Shown: positions 10,069-23,300 of the stretch, in pieces
Layout of the letters: each line of letters opens with the position of its first letter
Position numbering within the stretch: the stretch's first letter is position 1
Assembly (NCBI RefSeq): GCF_019112545.1
Contig: NW_025064893.1
Span: forward strand, 751,221-815,220
Reading direction: 5' to 3'
DNA length: 64,000 nucleotides
From: Guyanagaster necrorhizus
Taxonomy: Eukaryota; Basidiomycota; Agaricomycetes; Agaricales; Physalacriaceae
Made by a program: the position numbers and the translations under genes
The notes under the pieces: generated by a model
Database searches by the model: none
What the model saw: only the letters and a program-made list of their open reading frames with translations
What the model was told of the DNA's origin: nothing

Positions 10069-13000
10069 CTAATTTAGGGATAATTTATAGTCTCATATAG
10101 TGTTAGGAGCATTCATACACTTTTCATTTATCTATTGGTTGGATTCTGGACTATAACCCTTCCAACTGACAAGGTAGTCCATCATAGTTGTTGTCCTCCC
10201 TCCTATGGGCCTTGACCTTTTGCAGTTTATAATTCAAAATTTGTTCAATCTTGTAGTGTTCCTCATCATCAATGAGGTTGGGGAGAGAAGGTGGCAGTCA
10301 GTCTTGGTTTGGGAAGACTGGTGCAATATATGAGGTCAGGAGTGATTTATTAAAGATGTTATGAATTTTTCAATGAGGGGAGAGGTAGAGTTTGTAGGTG
10401 GAGATACCAACTTTTACAAGGATAGAGAATAGGCCAGTACACTTATTGTCTAGCTTTCATTTTGAATGAGAGAGATGGAGGTTGGTAGTATCCAACCAGA
10501 CTTTGTCATTAATGTTAAAGATGCATATGGAGTCTGGTGTTTGTCATATTGGGTTTTTATTATTGTGGCTGCTTGTTTGAGGGCTGTGCATATCTTGTTG
10601 TGTATATTGGTTATAGTTGCAGCAAAGTCTGTGGAGGCAGGTGTGATTGTATGGGTATGGGTGGTTTGTGTGATATGAGGGTGGCAGCCATTGTTGATAA
10701 AGAAAGGGGTTTTGCTGATTGCCAAGTGGATGTGATTATTATGTTGAAAGACAGCCAGAGCTAGCCACTCCATCCAGTCATCTTGGCAATAATTAATAAA
10801 GAGATGAAGGTATTTCTTGATCTCTTGATTAACCCATTCTGTCTGGCCATCAGTTTGAGGGTGATACACAGTTGAAGCATTGCAGCAGATGTTTAGTAGT
10901 TGATAGAGATTATCAAGGAATCTCAAGATGAATTGTAGTCCTTGGTGGGAGATGACTACTTGTGGCATTCTATATTTTGTGTAGATCTTGTCATGCAGAA
11001 TCTTGGCTCAGCCTTCAGATGTTAGCTCTATGGAGCATGCAATGGGAATGACCACTTTTGAGAAGCAGTCAATAATGACAATAATGGTGTCATAACTATT
11101 ACACTCCAGTAATCCAGTGATCATATCCACTGAAATATAGGTCTATAGTGAGTTGAGTACTTCATTCAGATAAAGGAGTGCCACATGTGGCTGGATCATA
11201 GTCTTGCCTCTCTAGCATGTTTCACACCCTTTGACATACTGCTTGATGTTCTGGCCCAATTTGGGCCACCAATACTCTCATAACATAAGTTCTTTTGTCT
11301 TGGTGATTCTGAGATACCCTGCAGTTATATGATCATGACAGGTTGCAATAATTTCCTCCTAGAGTGCATGATCTCATAAGATATATATTTGTCTGTCATA
11401 GCAGATTAGTTCTTTCTCCCTTGTCATTCTGCATTTGTGGTTCAGTGATGGGACTACACATTGATCCCATTTACTGGTGTCTCTTATCATGCTCTTGATC
11501 CACTCATGGATCTCCTTCTCTGTTGGCATTATCATAGCATAGAAATGTTTAGACCTGAGTAACATGATGCTCTGATTGTCATTCTCTCTCTGGTTATGGT
11601 CAGCATGCTAACTTAGGAGGTCAGCTTTCTTGTTGGCAATGCTGGCTTTATAGTAGAGAGTGTACTTGTATTGACTGAGTTTGGTTACCCATTGAACTTG
11701 GCAATGGTTCAACTTTTGCAGTTGTTGAAAATATCACAAGTTCTGAATGATCTGTCCATATCTTAAAGGTTTGGGCTGCACTGATCAGGTAGTGCCACTA
11801 TTCTTCTAAAGCAATCATGATAGTGAGCAACTCCTTGCTGTAGATTTTGTAGTTGCATTTGGTGATCATGAGGGCTTTAGAGAGAAAAGCAACTGGTCAT
11901 CACCTTCCATCCTGCTTCTGAGAAAGCACTGCCCTGATAGCCCCCTTGCTGGAGTCTGCTTCAATATGAAATTTCTCTTTCTGAGTTGGAATTGTGAGAA
12001 TCACATCCTTGGCAAGTCATCGCTTCAGATCATTAAATGCAGTTTGCTGAGAATGCTCTTATGCCCAAGATGCATTTTCTGTCAGCTGCATCATCAGCCA
12101 GACTATTTTGCTGTAGTCCTGTATGAATTATCAGTAGAAGTTAGTGAACCCCAGAAAAGATTGGAGTTCTCTTTTTTTGTGGGTTCTGGCCATTTCATTA
12201 CTCCTGCAACCTTCACTGGATCCATGCAGATACTCTCTTTGCTGATAATCACTCTCAAATACTCTATCTTCAGTACCTTGAACTTGCATTTTTCTGCCTT
12301 GAGAAAGAGCTTATGCTTTTGCATTAGCTCCAGGACTTTTCATAGTAACTTTCAATGCTCAGTTTGATCTTTTGACATGATCAAGATGTCATTCAGATAT
12401 CATGACCTTTCTAGTGGTAATGAGATCTTTGAATATATCATTCATCATCCACTGGAATGTAGTGGATGAGTTTGTGAGTCCAAAAAACATAACTATTGGT
12501 TTGAAAAGTCCTCAGTTTGTTCAGAAGGTGGCTTTCCATTCATCTCTCTCTTTGATATAGACATTGTTATAGCCTCACCAAACATCTAGCTTCATGTAGT
12601 ACTAGGTGCTCCTGAGTTTGTTTATTAGTTCTGAAATTAAGGAGAGTGGATAGTGATTCTTGATTGTCATTTTATTCAGTTTTTGGTAATTCTAAATAGA
12701 CTGGAGCTTTCCATTCTTCTTTTTGACAAAGAAGAATGGTGATGCCATCAGTGACTTTGATGGTCAAATTTATCCACTGGAGAAGTTCTTATCTAAAAAC
12801 TTATTGAGTTTCTCTTGCTTATGATGTCTAAGTGAATATGTTTTGCAGTTAAGATTAGTGTTGATGTTTGAGGTTAACTTGATGGCATGATCTCACAGTT
12901 TTTTTGGCTTTAGCAATTCATCAAAGTTTTTTTTCTTGAATATGTCACAGTAGTCCTGCACCTATTTCAGCACTATTTCTTCAAACATCTTTCCTTTCTT

Positions 13001-13766
13001 CTGTTCATTCACCTTGGCTGCTAGGTTGTTGGCATGATGTATAGTATATAGGTGTAGAGCTGATTGAAGGTCAACTGCAAGAATTGTTTCTCCATCCTCT
13101 ATTTCCTCATTCCATCAGTTCTCCAGATCTTTATCTAATAGTTCAAATAGTATTTTTTAGCATTGTATACTAGTATAAAGGCTGCAGTAGCTCAGGTCAG
13201 AAGATTGTGCTTGTTAACAAAAGCATGGTTGATCAAGCTGCTAGTACAGCCACTGTCAATTAGTGTGATGACTGCATGGGTCTTTTGATTGGTTAATATT
13301 TCAATCTGAGCTTTAGTGGTCAGATCCTGCCCTGGAGTTTTTGTGCATTGAACATATTATTGGGGGCCTTAGAGCTCATTAAGCCATTCAAGGGCTCAAC
13401 ATCTTTCAGCTTTTCTCATCTCTTTGATCACTTCATCTATTACTTTCTTAGTGCAGGTCTTATATACCCAGTTTTTAAGTACAGCTTTAGCTGCTTCTTC
13501 CATGGTTGCATCTCATATGGCTCACCAGATCCATTCAGTATCAAATGGTTTGAGCTATACTTAAGGGGTCTCTCCCCCTATTTGGCCCACAGGCATTTGA
13601 GTTTTGAGTTTTGATGATTCTTTGGCAGGTTGTGTAGTAGTCAGAGCAGATATATTCAAATGCATGCATAATTTAGACATATGAGTACCTACAGAGGAAC
13701 TATTAGTCTGTCCTGCAGCTACTTTAACTGTTCTGCTAAGTCCTGTGGCTGATCTAGTAGAATTGC
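10069..13766 (-). pseudogene. pol: pol of element B
   Basis: Same domain order as the other copies, read on the minus strand: protease at about 13240, RT at about 12950-12150, RNase H to about 11750, integrase finger and DDE core at about 11400-10600, chromodomain ending at TAG 10071-10069. The RT active site reads YLND (12399-12388), with the first catalytic Asp changed to Asn by a G-to-A change, and the local frame is broken. Integrase fragments such as MPQVVISHQGLQFI and NQEIKKYLHLF remain readable at 10968-10800. The copy is catalytically dead. Confidence 0.88.
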
Positions 13767-15670
13767 TCACTGATTGGCCTTGTCTTTTATCTTCTCCAGT
13801 TTAGTATCTGCTTTTAGAGCTTCATATTCTTTCTGGAGTTCAGCAATCTGGGCTCAGATATCCTCCCAGATTTTCTTCTTCTTCAGGCAATCCTTTGCTA
13901 TGTGGCCTTTCTATCCACAATTAAAACACTTTCCTTTCTTCTTTATACAATCAATATCCATAGGTTTATTGGTCCTAGTATAAGTTGTACTGGTTCTGGT
14001 CTTCTGCATGGTGTAAGAGAGCATGATAGTGGTGTTTGATTTTGGGGTAGTTCTGATTTTTCTATTAGAGAATCTGCTAGACTTTTTGTCAGGCTGAGCA
14101 CTGGTATTTACCACCTTCTGTCAAAGTTGTTCTTTGTTTATTTCTGTAATTCAGTCCTTCCATGCATCATACTCTCTTAGCATATTGGTTCTGATGTTAG
14201 AGATTATAGAGATATAGGAGGAGGGGATGCTAAGCTTGAGGTACTCAACTATTCTCCTGTCATCATTGGTGCTTTCCTGTACTCCTGCTAATGTTCCTAG
14301 TCACTTCAGTTTATTGAAGTACTCACTTGTGACTTTATCTCCAGCCATCTATAACTCTTTCATTTTGTTCTTGTGCACCTCCTATACAGCTGGATCAATG
14401 AACTTGTCACAGACCATCTGTTTGAATATCAGCCATGAGAGAAAGTGGTGATGTTGTCTGGTGGAAGAGTAGAATGTGGGAGAAATGAGCATCCACCAGC
14501 ATTTGGTCTTGCTCTTGAAGTAGAAGGCAGCAAAAGCTACTTTATTCATGTCAGTTCTGAGATAAATGATATACACCTCGAAATATTATTCACAGTTGAT
14601 CAGAAACTGATTAATATTATCAAATGTGCCCTTAAAGAGGCAAGATGTTCAGATGAGATCAGGTTTACATTATAGAATGGCCACAGTCTGAGGTAAGGCC
14701 CTTATGGAATTAGGGTATTTGTCAAATAGTGGCTAGTGCCATTCAGTAGATGAGCCAGAGAAGGAGTGGAGAGAGTTATCATCAGCAATGGGACTCTCTT
14801 GTGGGGCTGTGTCCTTTCACACTATCACCTCATTTTGAATGGTGAAGCCTAGTCAAATGGCTTTGGGGTCATCTTTAACAGGTTCCTTTCTGGTTCTGCT
14901 CTCTTTGGCCTTGTCAGGTGGTGGTTAACCTCTAAGTAGTCAGCTCCCTTTGCCAGTCTATAGGTTCTGAAAGCCAGTTGGTTAGCTGGTTGGCTTGGGT
15001 CATGGCCATGAGAGCTGAGTTGCTGAGGTTTAAACTGAAGGTGCAGAGTATGAGTACTAGCTTCAGCTTGATCAGGTCAATGGAGCTATATAAATAGCTT
15101 ATTTCAGGGCCATAGACAGAGTCTACAGCATTGGCTATATGTTGTACTTTGATTTGTATGACAGTAGTTCACTGAGCTGATCTTCTGGGTGCCAATGATT
15201 ATAGACTGAAATGGCATGCTTAGTTGTAGAGTACTGTAAAATGTCCTGTCACTCAGATGGTTCTGCATTAATGTATAGCTGTTCTATTTGCAATGCTAAC
15301 CACTTGGTATCACACCATAAAAATATTATCTCTTTTTCATATAAGTCCTGGTACTCTTCTTCTCTAGCCCTTTGTATTTTCTGCCTCAGCACTTCCTCAT
15401 CAACATTTTCTTTTGCATATTTCATAAAATCCTTGAGCCTATATGGGCTTCACTGCTTTCTATTTTGTTCTTATCATTCTCAACCTTGCTGCTCTCCTTA
15501 TCTATGTCCTTGAGAGGGGAATCAGCAGGCTGGTCAAAGATGCTCCTCTTATGTAGTCTGATTGTCACTGGAGAGCTGATGGGGCTGAGTACTGGGTCCA
15601 GCCTTGGGATTTCTGGAGATGGGAGTAGTGGATAAGTGTGCTTGAGGACTGGCTCCAATCTCAATATCAT
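13767..15670 (-). pseudogene. gag: gag of element B
   Basis: Gag precursor on the minus strand, from ATG 15670 (aligned with ATGs in A and C) to the conserved stop TGA 13769-13767. The capsid-like region at about 14700-14380 includes LRTDMNKVAFAAFYF, followed by a basic linker. The knuckle begins KGKCFNCG at 13920, then has TAG in place of Gln and continues KGHIAKDC. A net indel separates start and stop, and pol follows in the -1 frame. Non-functional. Confidence 0.8.
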
Positions 15671-17030
15671 ATTAGTTGCCACCATATGCTTGCACTGCTA
15701 CCAAGTCCTCATTATAGACTCAGAAGTTTTCATAAAACTCTAAGTTGAGGAATTGTCCTACAACTCAACTTCTGAGAAATTGCCAGAGAGTGTAGTCAGA
15801 GACATGGACATTGAGAAGTACTTATAGCCTATAGATGCTGAGAATAGATTTGGCATCCAAGTGGATGGTGTTGGGACTGGAAGTATGTTGGAAAGAGGGA
15901 TACTGGAGAGTTTCAGAGCTGGCACATTGAAGAGAAGAGATGTTATCTCTTCAGAAAGGAGGAGTATTATCTCTTCTAGCAGCTTTGCTGGGGGTGACAG
16001 AGCTATAGGGTTCTGCCCAGAGGTCTGTATTGGTAATGCTGGACTCCTAGAAGGGAGACCTGAAAAGTTCAGAGTGGAGTTCATATCAGTCTGGAGAGCC
16101 ACTCTCTAGGCAGACAGCTTCAGCCTCTTGCTATTGCCTGTCTTTTTCTTCTTCTTTATACTCTTGCTGAGCCTGTGCTCTGGCATGCTCTGCAAGCTTT
16201 TCTCAAGCTTGCTCAGGATCTGCCTGAGCTCACTCTTGTTGTTGCTGTTGCTGCTGCTATAGTGCTGCATCATAGTTAAATGGGACCTGGAGATTCCAGT
16301 CCAAGAAGATTCTGTGAATGATCCTGTCTCAGGCTGCCAATCCTTGTCTTTGGGTGTTGCTATCATTGCTGGATGTCAGGTCCTTCTTATGGCCACTATA
16401 GTTAGAGTGGTCTGAGAGGAAGGCACTTCCAGTTGGGGTTGTGTAGAGTGAATCATGTTCTGAGTGCAGTGAAACACCTCAGAGTCTTGAAGCTATCTCA
16501 GTGGCATCAAGAGAGTCCTAAGCATGGTCTCCAATCTCAGCTTCTCTTAGAGTGGTGGAAGGGTCAGAAAACAGCAAGTCATTAAAGAAGTTCATGGAGA
16601 GATTCTTATCCTTATAGCTAGGGATGGAGAGTGGGACCTATGGGTTTTGGAACTCTGTGAGGTGAGAGTTTTGGTTTCTGCTATCTGGTCAAGAGGATTG
16701 AGGGGAATATTAGTGTTTCTCTATTTCTTAAATGTTCCCTAAATGTAAGCTGTTAGACTCAGCTTTAGATAAGAGTTGCTCCATGAGCTGGTAGAAGAGT
16801 CAGACAGAGTTTGGAATGTCATAGAGAGATAGATTAGAGGTTATGTTTCTGAGAATACAGTGGATATTCTGAAATTCCTAGTAGTGTCTAACTGCCCAGA
16901 CTGTGATTGATTGGCATTCTTGGCACAGCTGAATGATCACTAATAATCCTAACAATGTTCTGATAATAGAGGTGAGGAGTTCAAAGAACTTGTGATTGAA
17001 GTTCAGAGATTCGAGGTTAATAGATGGCAT
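15450..17030 (-). pseudogene. ORF1 of element B, full length with N-terminal TM segment
   Basis: The best-phased ORF1 copy: ATG 17030 to TGA 15452-15450 is 527 codons with start and stop in the same frame, although several Arg-type codons have become stops. Residues 1-15 form a short leader. Residues 16-36 include LLTSIIRTLLGLLVIIQLC, a single predicted membrane helix. A Cys pair and AVRHY follow. The middle is low-complexity and acidic. The C-terminal part has VSDYTLWQFL and VVGQFLNLEFYENF, the motif seen in E and G. The last 220 bp overlap gag, which is in another frame. I know no family for it. Confidence 0.68.
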
Positions 17031-17073
17031 TTGGTTTTCTCCACATTATTGTGCATGAGGAAAGAGAAGATGA

Positions 17074-17086
17074 AGCTTCAAGCTAA
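17074..17086 (-). promoter_or_regulatory. Self-priming primer-binding site of element B
   Basis: Two bases inside the 5' LTR. On the minus strand it is TTAGCTTGAAGCT, a perfect 13/13 reverse complement of the LTR 13-mer at 17256-17244. Confidence 0.68.
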
Positions 17087-17087
17087 T

Positions 17088-17546
17088 TGTTAGACCCAAG
17101 CTGCATATAATTATAAACATATGATAAACTGTTGTCACTTTGCACTTTGAGTGAAATGGCAGAGTCCATTTGATGTGATTATTGATCATAGTGCTTTAAG
17201 GCCTTAGGATTGGCTCAAGGATAGAATAGTGTAAAAGTAAACTTTAGCTTGAAGCTGAGGTTATGCCAGTGAGAGCTGTCCTACTTATATACAGTTGTCT
17301 GACATAGTTATAAATACTACTACTAATTGTATTCTTTGTGGTTATTATGCTCATTGTCCTTGAGCATTGTTACTGTCTACAATAGTGTCATCATGCATCA
17401 TCAAGCAGTGTTGTTGCATCAAAGGACAATGCCAGACTGGGCTTGTTGTGCTGACTAACCTAGTCTCACAGTCCTAAGTGCTGGTGTAGGCACCTTGACT
17501 AAGCACAGATAGAGGTTAAGACAAGACAAGAATGAAAATCATAACA
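17088..17546 (-). repeat. 5' LTR of element B
   Basis: 459 bp, TGTTAGACCC to ATCATAACA on the plus strand, followed by the target duplication cagag. On the minus strand it contains the TATATAAG-type box and, about 33 nt later, the self-priming 13-mer. Confidence 0.94.
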
Positions 17547-17551
17547 CAGAG

Positions 17552-18720
17552 AGGCACTCCACAAGAAGAGAAAGAACACAGATACCTCCTATGACCAACA
17601 GCCAGAACAGACAGATGACATCAGGACAATCAGCTCATAGATTTCAGAAATCTGTAGATCCTGTCAGAGTTCTCTCCAGTCCTAAACTATGAGGACCAGG
17701 ATCTCCCTGATGACTTCTTTGATGATACACCCTCCTCCTCAGCACATGGCATTAGAGACTATGCTAGAGACTCTCTTGATGCCTCTAGAGTGGCTTTAAG
17801 ACCTGAACCTATTTTGCCTATGCAGTCTAGACACAACTCCCTCTATGTGACCTCAGAGTCCAGTCCACCTTCAACTGAGTATATTGATTCCTACCCAGAG
17901 TCAGAAGACCCAGGTGAGTGATGGGAACCAACAGTCACTGACCAGCTTGAGCATGACACCAGAGATTTCATTGCTGAGAAAATCCAGATGGCCAGTGAGG
18001 AGATCCTCAGGAACCTTGACTGGGCAGAAGCTAAGCAGGCCTGATGACAAGCAATCCATAATGACAAGCTATATGATGTGCAGTATCATCAACAACAATG
18101 AGAGCTTGAGGCTGCTGAGTGAGGCACCTTGAGCTCTTATGTCTCTGATTTATAAACAGAACAGTCTTGCTCTCCCTTCTGAGAGCCTAGTACCCCTGCT
18201 ACAACCAAAACAGACTCCTAGGCTGAGCCATATAATCTTGTCACCTCCAGTGAGGCTGCAAAGAGAGGAAACAATCTCTCTTCTTGAACTGTCAGCATTG
18301 CTGATACTGACATCATTCCCTCAAGCTCTGACTCTGTTCTTGATGCCTATAGACTTCAAGTTCTTCTCAATGCCCACATCCCTGACCAAGGCCTCCATCA
18401 CTTTCTGGGAGAGAGAGTTGCATGACTCTTTCTCAATCTCTGATTTTACACCAACTCTCATATTTATAGCTAAGACCTGGAGGCAGCAAGAGTGGATAGA
18501 GACCATAGATATGACTCTGACCTTGGGGCCACTCTCCTCCTCCAGCTAATGTCACTGGACCTAGCAACTGGAATGACAACCAGTTTGCCAGCAATGATCA
18601 AATCTCTGGCACTGCCAATCTATGACCCACATGATGACTTCCTCAAGAAGGACAGCAGAGATGAGAGAGATGAGAAGAGCAACAAGGATGACATGGGGGA
18701 TGACTTCCCTCTTGATTGAA
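17552..18720 (+). pseudogene. ORF1 of element C, middle and C-terminal part
   Basis: Continuation of C's ORF1 after B. The segment YARDSLDASRVALRPEP at about 17760 aligns with the CARDSLDA word of E, F, G and H, and an acidic Ser/Pro-rich region follows (YIDSYPESEDPG). Stop codons mostly sit where other copies have Arg or Gln. The region overlaps the beginning of gag, and small indels make the exact end uncertain. Confidence 0.5.
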
Positions 18721-20399
18721 AATGACTCAGAGAATATGCAAATGAGAAAACAGATGAGGAAGCATTACTGGAGAAGGTATAGAGAGAGCAGGAAAAGGAA
18801 TACCACTAGCTATACTGGGATGATATAGCATTTTTATGGTGGGATGTGACTTGGTTAGCATCATCCCTGAGACAGAAGTATATTTCAGCAGACAACTTTG
18901 AAAAGCAGAATATCTTACAGTATTCTGCTACTAAATATGCAATTTTCAGTTACAACAGGAGGCACTCTGAGGACCAACTCAGTGAGCTGCCTGAATACAT
19001 GTTGAAGTATAATATCAAGCCAATACCATGGACTCCATCCATCATCTCAAAATGTGCCATATATATGGCACCTTCCATCTGAACCTACACCAGCTGATTT
19101 TTGCACTCCACACTGTCAGTCTGATCATCAGTAACTTGGCTCTCATGATTCTGACCACAATCAAGTAGCCAGGCCACCAGGTACCAAAATTCTTAGACTG
19201 GCAGAGAGAGCTGATTACTTGGTGGCCAACTGCCACCTGATGAAGCTGAAGGGAGTGGAACCAGCAAAGAACCTATCAAGAATGACCTGAAAGCAATAAA
19301 GCTAGACTTTACCATTTGAAACAGAGTAATCATATAGAAGGAAGCTGCTCCTCATAAAAGTCCTGTGGCTGACAACAACTCACTCCATTCATTCTCTGGG
19401 CTGCCAACTGATTGGCAACACCCTCCTTTTGATCAATGGCCCAATTCTATGAGTGCCCTCTCTGAGAATGCAGCTATCTTACAGTGCAAACCTGATTTGC
19501 TCTGTAAACTCCACCCTTTCAAAGGTGTCTCTGATGACATCAACCAATTCCTAATAGACTGTGAACAATATTTCAAAGTCTATATCACATACCTGAGAAA
19601 CAATATGAACAAGGTTGCATTTGCAGCCTCATACCTTGAAGACAAGATGAAAACATGGTGGATATTAATCTTGCCAAACTTCTATTCCACCATCTGACAA
19701 CATTATTGTTTCCCCTCTTGGCCCATCTTTAAGCAGATGCTTAATGACAAATTTATCAATCTGACTGTCCAGAAAGTCCACAAATCTAAGATCAAGAAAT
19801 TTCAGATAGGCGACAAAGTGGCCACCAAATACTTCAATAAACTGGAATGGCTTGCCAAGCTCACTGGAATCTGGGATGACATAGCTGATGATGGATGAAT
19901 GGTTGAGGCTCTCAAATGGGAGGCACCCACATCATACATCAAGATGGTCTCTGATATCAGCAAATTTATCCTGAAGAGATATGATGAATGAAAGGAGAAA
20001 ATTATCAAGATGTATAAGGAATGGCAACAACAGAAGGCAGAGCAAGCTAATCTACAGGAGTACTAAAAGGTATCAACAACTTCAAATCAGAAGACTGGCT
20101 ACCAATCAAGTACTCTCAAAACTGGGTCATCAACAACTAGCATGCCTTTCTATAGTGCTTAGAAGACAGAAACCAGAATAACCTACACTGGAGCAGAGAA
20201 GCCCATGAACATTGATTGATTAAAGAAGAAAGGAAAATGCTTCAACTGTGGCCAGAAGAGCCACATGTCAAAGGACTGTCCAAAGAAGAAACACACAAGA
20301 GAAGACATTTGGGTGCAGATCACCAAGCTGCAAAAGAAAGCAGAGGAACTTAGCACAGAGACTAAAGTAGAGAAGGTAAAAGAGGAGGCCAATCAGTAA
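18511..20399 (+). pseudogene. gag: gag of element C
   Basis: Gag precursor. The putative ATG at 18511 aligns with those of A and B; a one-base indel downstream shifts the frame before IYDPHDDFLKKD. The capsid-like block at about 19515-19695 has KLHPFKGVSDDINQFLIDCE and the MKTWWILI motif. The knuckle CFNCGQKSHMSKDC is at about 20238-20280. The stop is TAA 20397-20399, where A, B, E and H have TGA and F and G have TAG. It is preserved as a real terminator rather than a decayed Arg codon. Confidence 0.82.
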
Positions 20400-23300
20400 A
20401 AGATCCTATTGAGTTGGCCAAACAACAGAATAATGTGTCTGAAGTAGCTGCTGGATAGACTAATAGTGTCTCTATAGGTACAATATATCTAACTTATCCA
20501 TGCATTTAAATATACCCCACTCTTTAACTACTATACATATGCCAGAAGGACCACTGGAACAAACTTAAACACTCATGGGCTGAACAAGAAGAGAGACCCC
20601 CATCAGATAGCTCAAGCCATTCAATACCAAATGGACTTGGCAGGCCATCAAAGATGCAAAAACAGAGGAAGTGGCAAAGGCTGTGCTCAGAAACTGGATC
20701 CACAAGGCCTGAGCTGAGAAAGTTATCAACAAAATGATAGAGAAGATGAAAAAGGCTGAAAGATGCTGAGCCTTGAAATAGCTCAACAAACTTTGGGGAT
20801 CCTAAAGATATATCCAACAGGCTAAGACCTTAGAGTGAGATCTGATCACTAAAGCCCAGATTGAGACTCTCACTAACCACTCCACTTATGCAGTTATGGC
20901 CCTCATTGATAGCAGCTGCACTGGCAGCTTGATTAATCATGCTTTTGTTGACAAGCACAAACTTTCAACCCAAGCCACTGCAGCCTCTATTTCAGTCTAT
21001 AACATAGACAGAACAAAGAACCAAGCCATTTTGATCATAGAATTTATTGAACTATGACTAACTATTAGTGATCATTCAGAATGGATCAATTTAGCTGTTA
21101 CTGACTTAAGAACCAAAGAGGTATTTTTGGGCTACAATTGGCTCATCCAGCATAATCTGCTAGTAAACTAGAAGAATGAGTGAATTATCTTCATACAGTG
21201 TAAATGCTGAAAAATTCCATTTAAACTACCAGATGAAGACCTGAAAGACAGGTAGGATGAGGAGATGGAAGATGGAGAAACCATTCTCACTGTAGATCTG
21301 AAGAAGGCAATCCATATCTGAGCCATGCACCATATCAATGATTTGGCAGCCAAAGTGAACACCAAGAGAGAGAAATGGATGTTTGAGGAGATGGTCTCCA
21401 ATTGAGCTCAGGACTACTAGGATCTCTTTGATAAAAGCTTTGACAAACTACTAGAACTCAAACCATGGGACCATGCAATCAAGTTAATCCCTAATGCCAA
21501 TGCCAATCTCAACTGCAAAATGTACCTGCTCAGTAACTATGAACAACAGGAGCTTGACAAGTTCCTAGAGGAAAATCTCTCCAGCAGCTAAATACAACTC
21601 TCAAAGTCCCTGATGGCATCACCATTCTTCTTTGTCAAAAAGAAGGATGGAAAGCTCCAATCTATGCAAGACTATCAGAAGCTAAATGAAATGACAATGA
21701 AGAATTGTTACCCACTTCCCTTAATTTCAGAACTAATGGACAAATTATGAGGTGCCAAGTACTACACTAAGCTGGATGTCTGATGGGGCTATAACAATAT
21801 ATGCATTAAAGAGAGAGATAAATGAAAGGCTGCCTTCCATATGAACTGAGGACTGTTTGAACTGACAGTGATGTTCTTCAGTTTAACCAATTCACTGGCA
21901 ACATTTCAGTGGATGATGAATGATATCTTCAAAGATCTCATCACCATTGAGAAGATCACTATATACCTGGATGACATTCTGATAATATCCCAGGACCATA
22001 TCAAACACTGACAGCTAGTCTATCAGATACTCAAACTAATGAGAAAACATAAGCTGTTTCTCAAAGCAGAAAAGTGCAAATTTGAAGTGTTGAAGACAGA
22101 GTATCTTAGGGTCATCATTAGTGAAGGAAGTATTTGCATGGATCCCATCAAGATCACCAGAATAACAAAATGGCTAGAACTGACTAAGAAGCAGAAACTA
22201 CAATCATTCTTAGACTTTACCAACTTCTACTAGTGGTTTATCTGAGACTACAGCAAGATCATATACCCTATGATGCAACTCACCAGAAATGCCCTCTGAT
22301 CATGGAGACACTCATAACAAGTGGCATTCAACAGCTTAAAGTGCTGGCTTGCTAAGGACATTATTCTAGCCATCTCAACTCAGGAGGGGAGATTTCATGT
22401 AGAGGCCAATTCCAGTGAAGGAGCAATTGGAGCTGTTCTGTCTCAGAAACAGAAAGGGAAATGGTGCTCAGTTGCCTTTCTCTTAAAGGCCTTAACAGTG
22501 ACAGAATGAAATTATGAGATCTACAATAAGGAATTACTTGCAATAATGCTCACCTTAGAAGAGTGGTATCACTACTTGATCAGTGCAGTCCAGGCCTTTG
22601 AAATCTAGACTGACCATCAAAATCTGTGATACTTCTAACAACCACAAAAACTCAATCAATGACAAGCATAATGAGTGATAGAACTGAGCCAGTACCTGTA
22701 CATCCTGCACCACAAGGCAGGAATAGCAAACAAGAAAGCTGACCTTCTTAGTCAGTAAGCAGATCACAAACAAGAAGGAAACAACAATGAAAGGATAACA
22801 TTATTAAAGCTCAAGCATTTCTAGATAATGATAATACCAATGGAGGAGGAGATCTATGAACAAATTAAGAGTGTGACAAGAGACAACTGAAAGTGGAACC
22901 AGCATGTAGCCTCATCCCTCAATCATGAGTGAGAGATAATAAAGGAAAGAGGGCTGATCTGATATGATGGGTAAATCTATAGTCTCAGAGATAAAGAACT
23001 TCAAAGAGAGATCATTGCCATGTGCTATAACTACACAATGGCAGGCCACTCAGAGATCACTAAAACCAAGAAGTTAGTCCTATAAGAGTACTGGTGGCCA
23101 AAGATAAGATGGAACATAGAATGCTATATCAAAGGATATAAGACCTGTCAATGAGAAAAATCATCAATCCAGCTGCAGGCTGTGCCACTTCATTCAAATG
23201 AGGTCCCAAAGTCTCCATGAATCCATATCTCAGTGGATATGATTACTGATTTACCAGAATATAATAGCTATAATACTATTATCATCATTGTGGACTGGTT

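Larger units (their letters stand above)
9577..17546 (-). mobile_element. Element B: complete Ty3/gypsy chromovirus inside C
   Basis: Two 459-bp LTRs (9577-10035 and 17088-17546) bound ORF1, gag and pol on the minus strand. An exact target duplication cagag lies at 9572-9576 and 17547-17551. It lies antisense to its host C. CpG is nearly absent, and there are small frameshifts in gag and RT. ORF1 keeps its phase from start to stop. Confidence 0.96.

Noticed and set aside
15360..16400. Alternative reading of ORF1 as an N-terminal extension of Gag in one frame
   Set aside because: ORF1 and gag are in different phases in A, B, E, F, G and H, and a conserved stop closes ORF1. A single-frame fusion is not supported, although a +1 shift joining them cannot be excluded.
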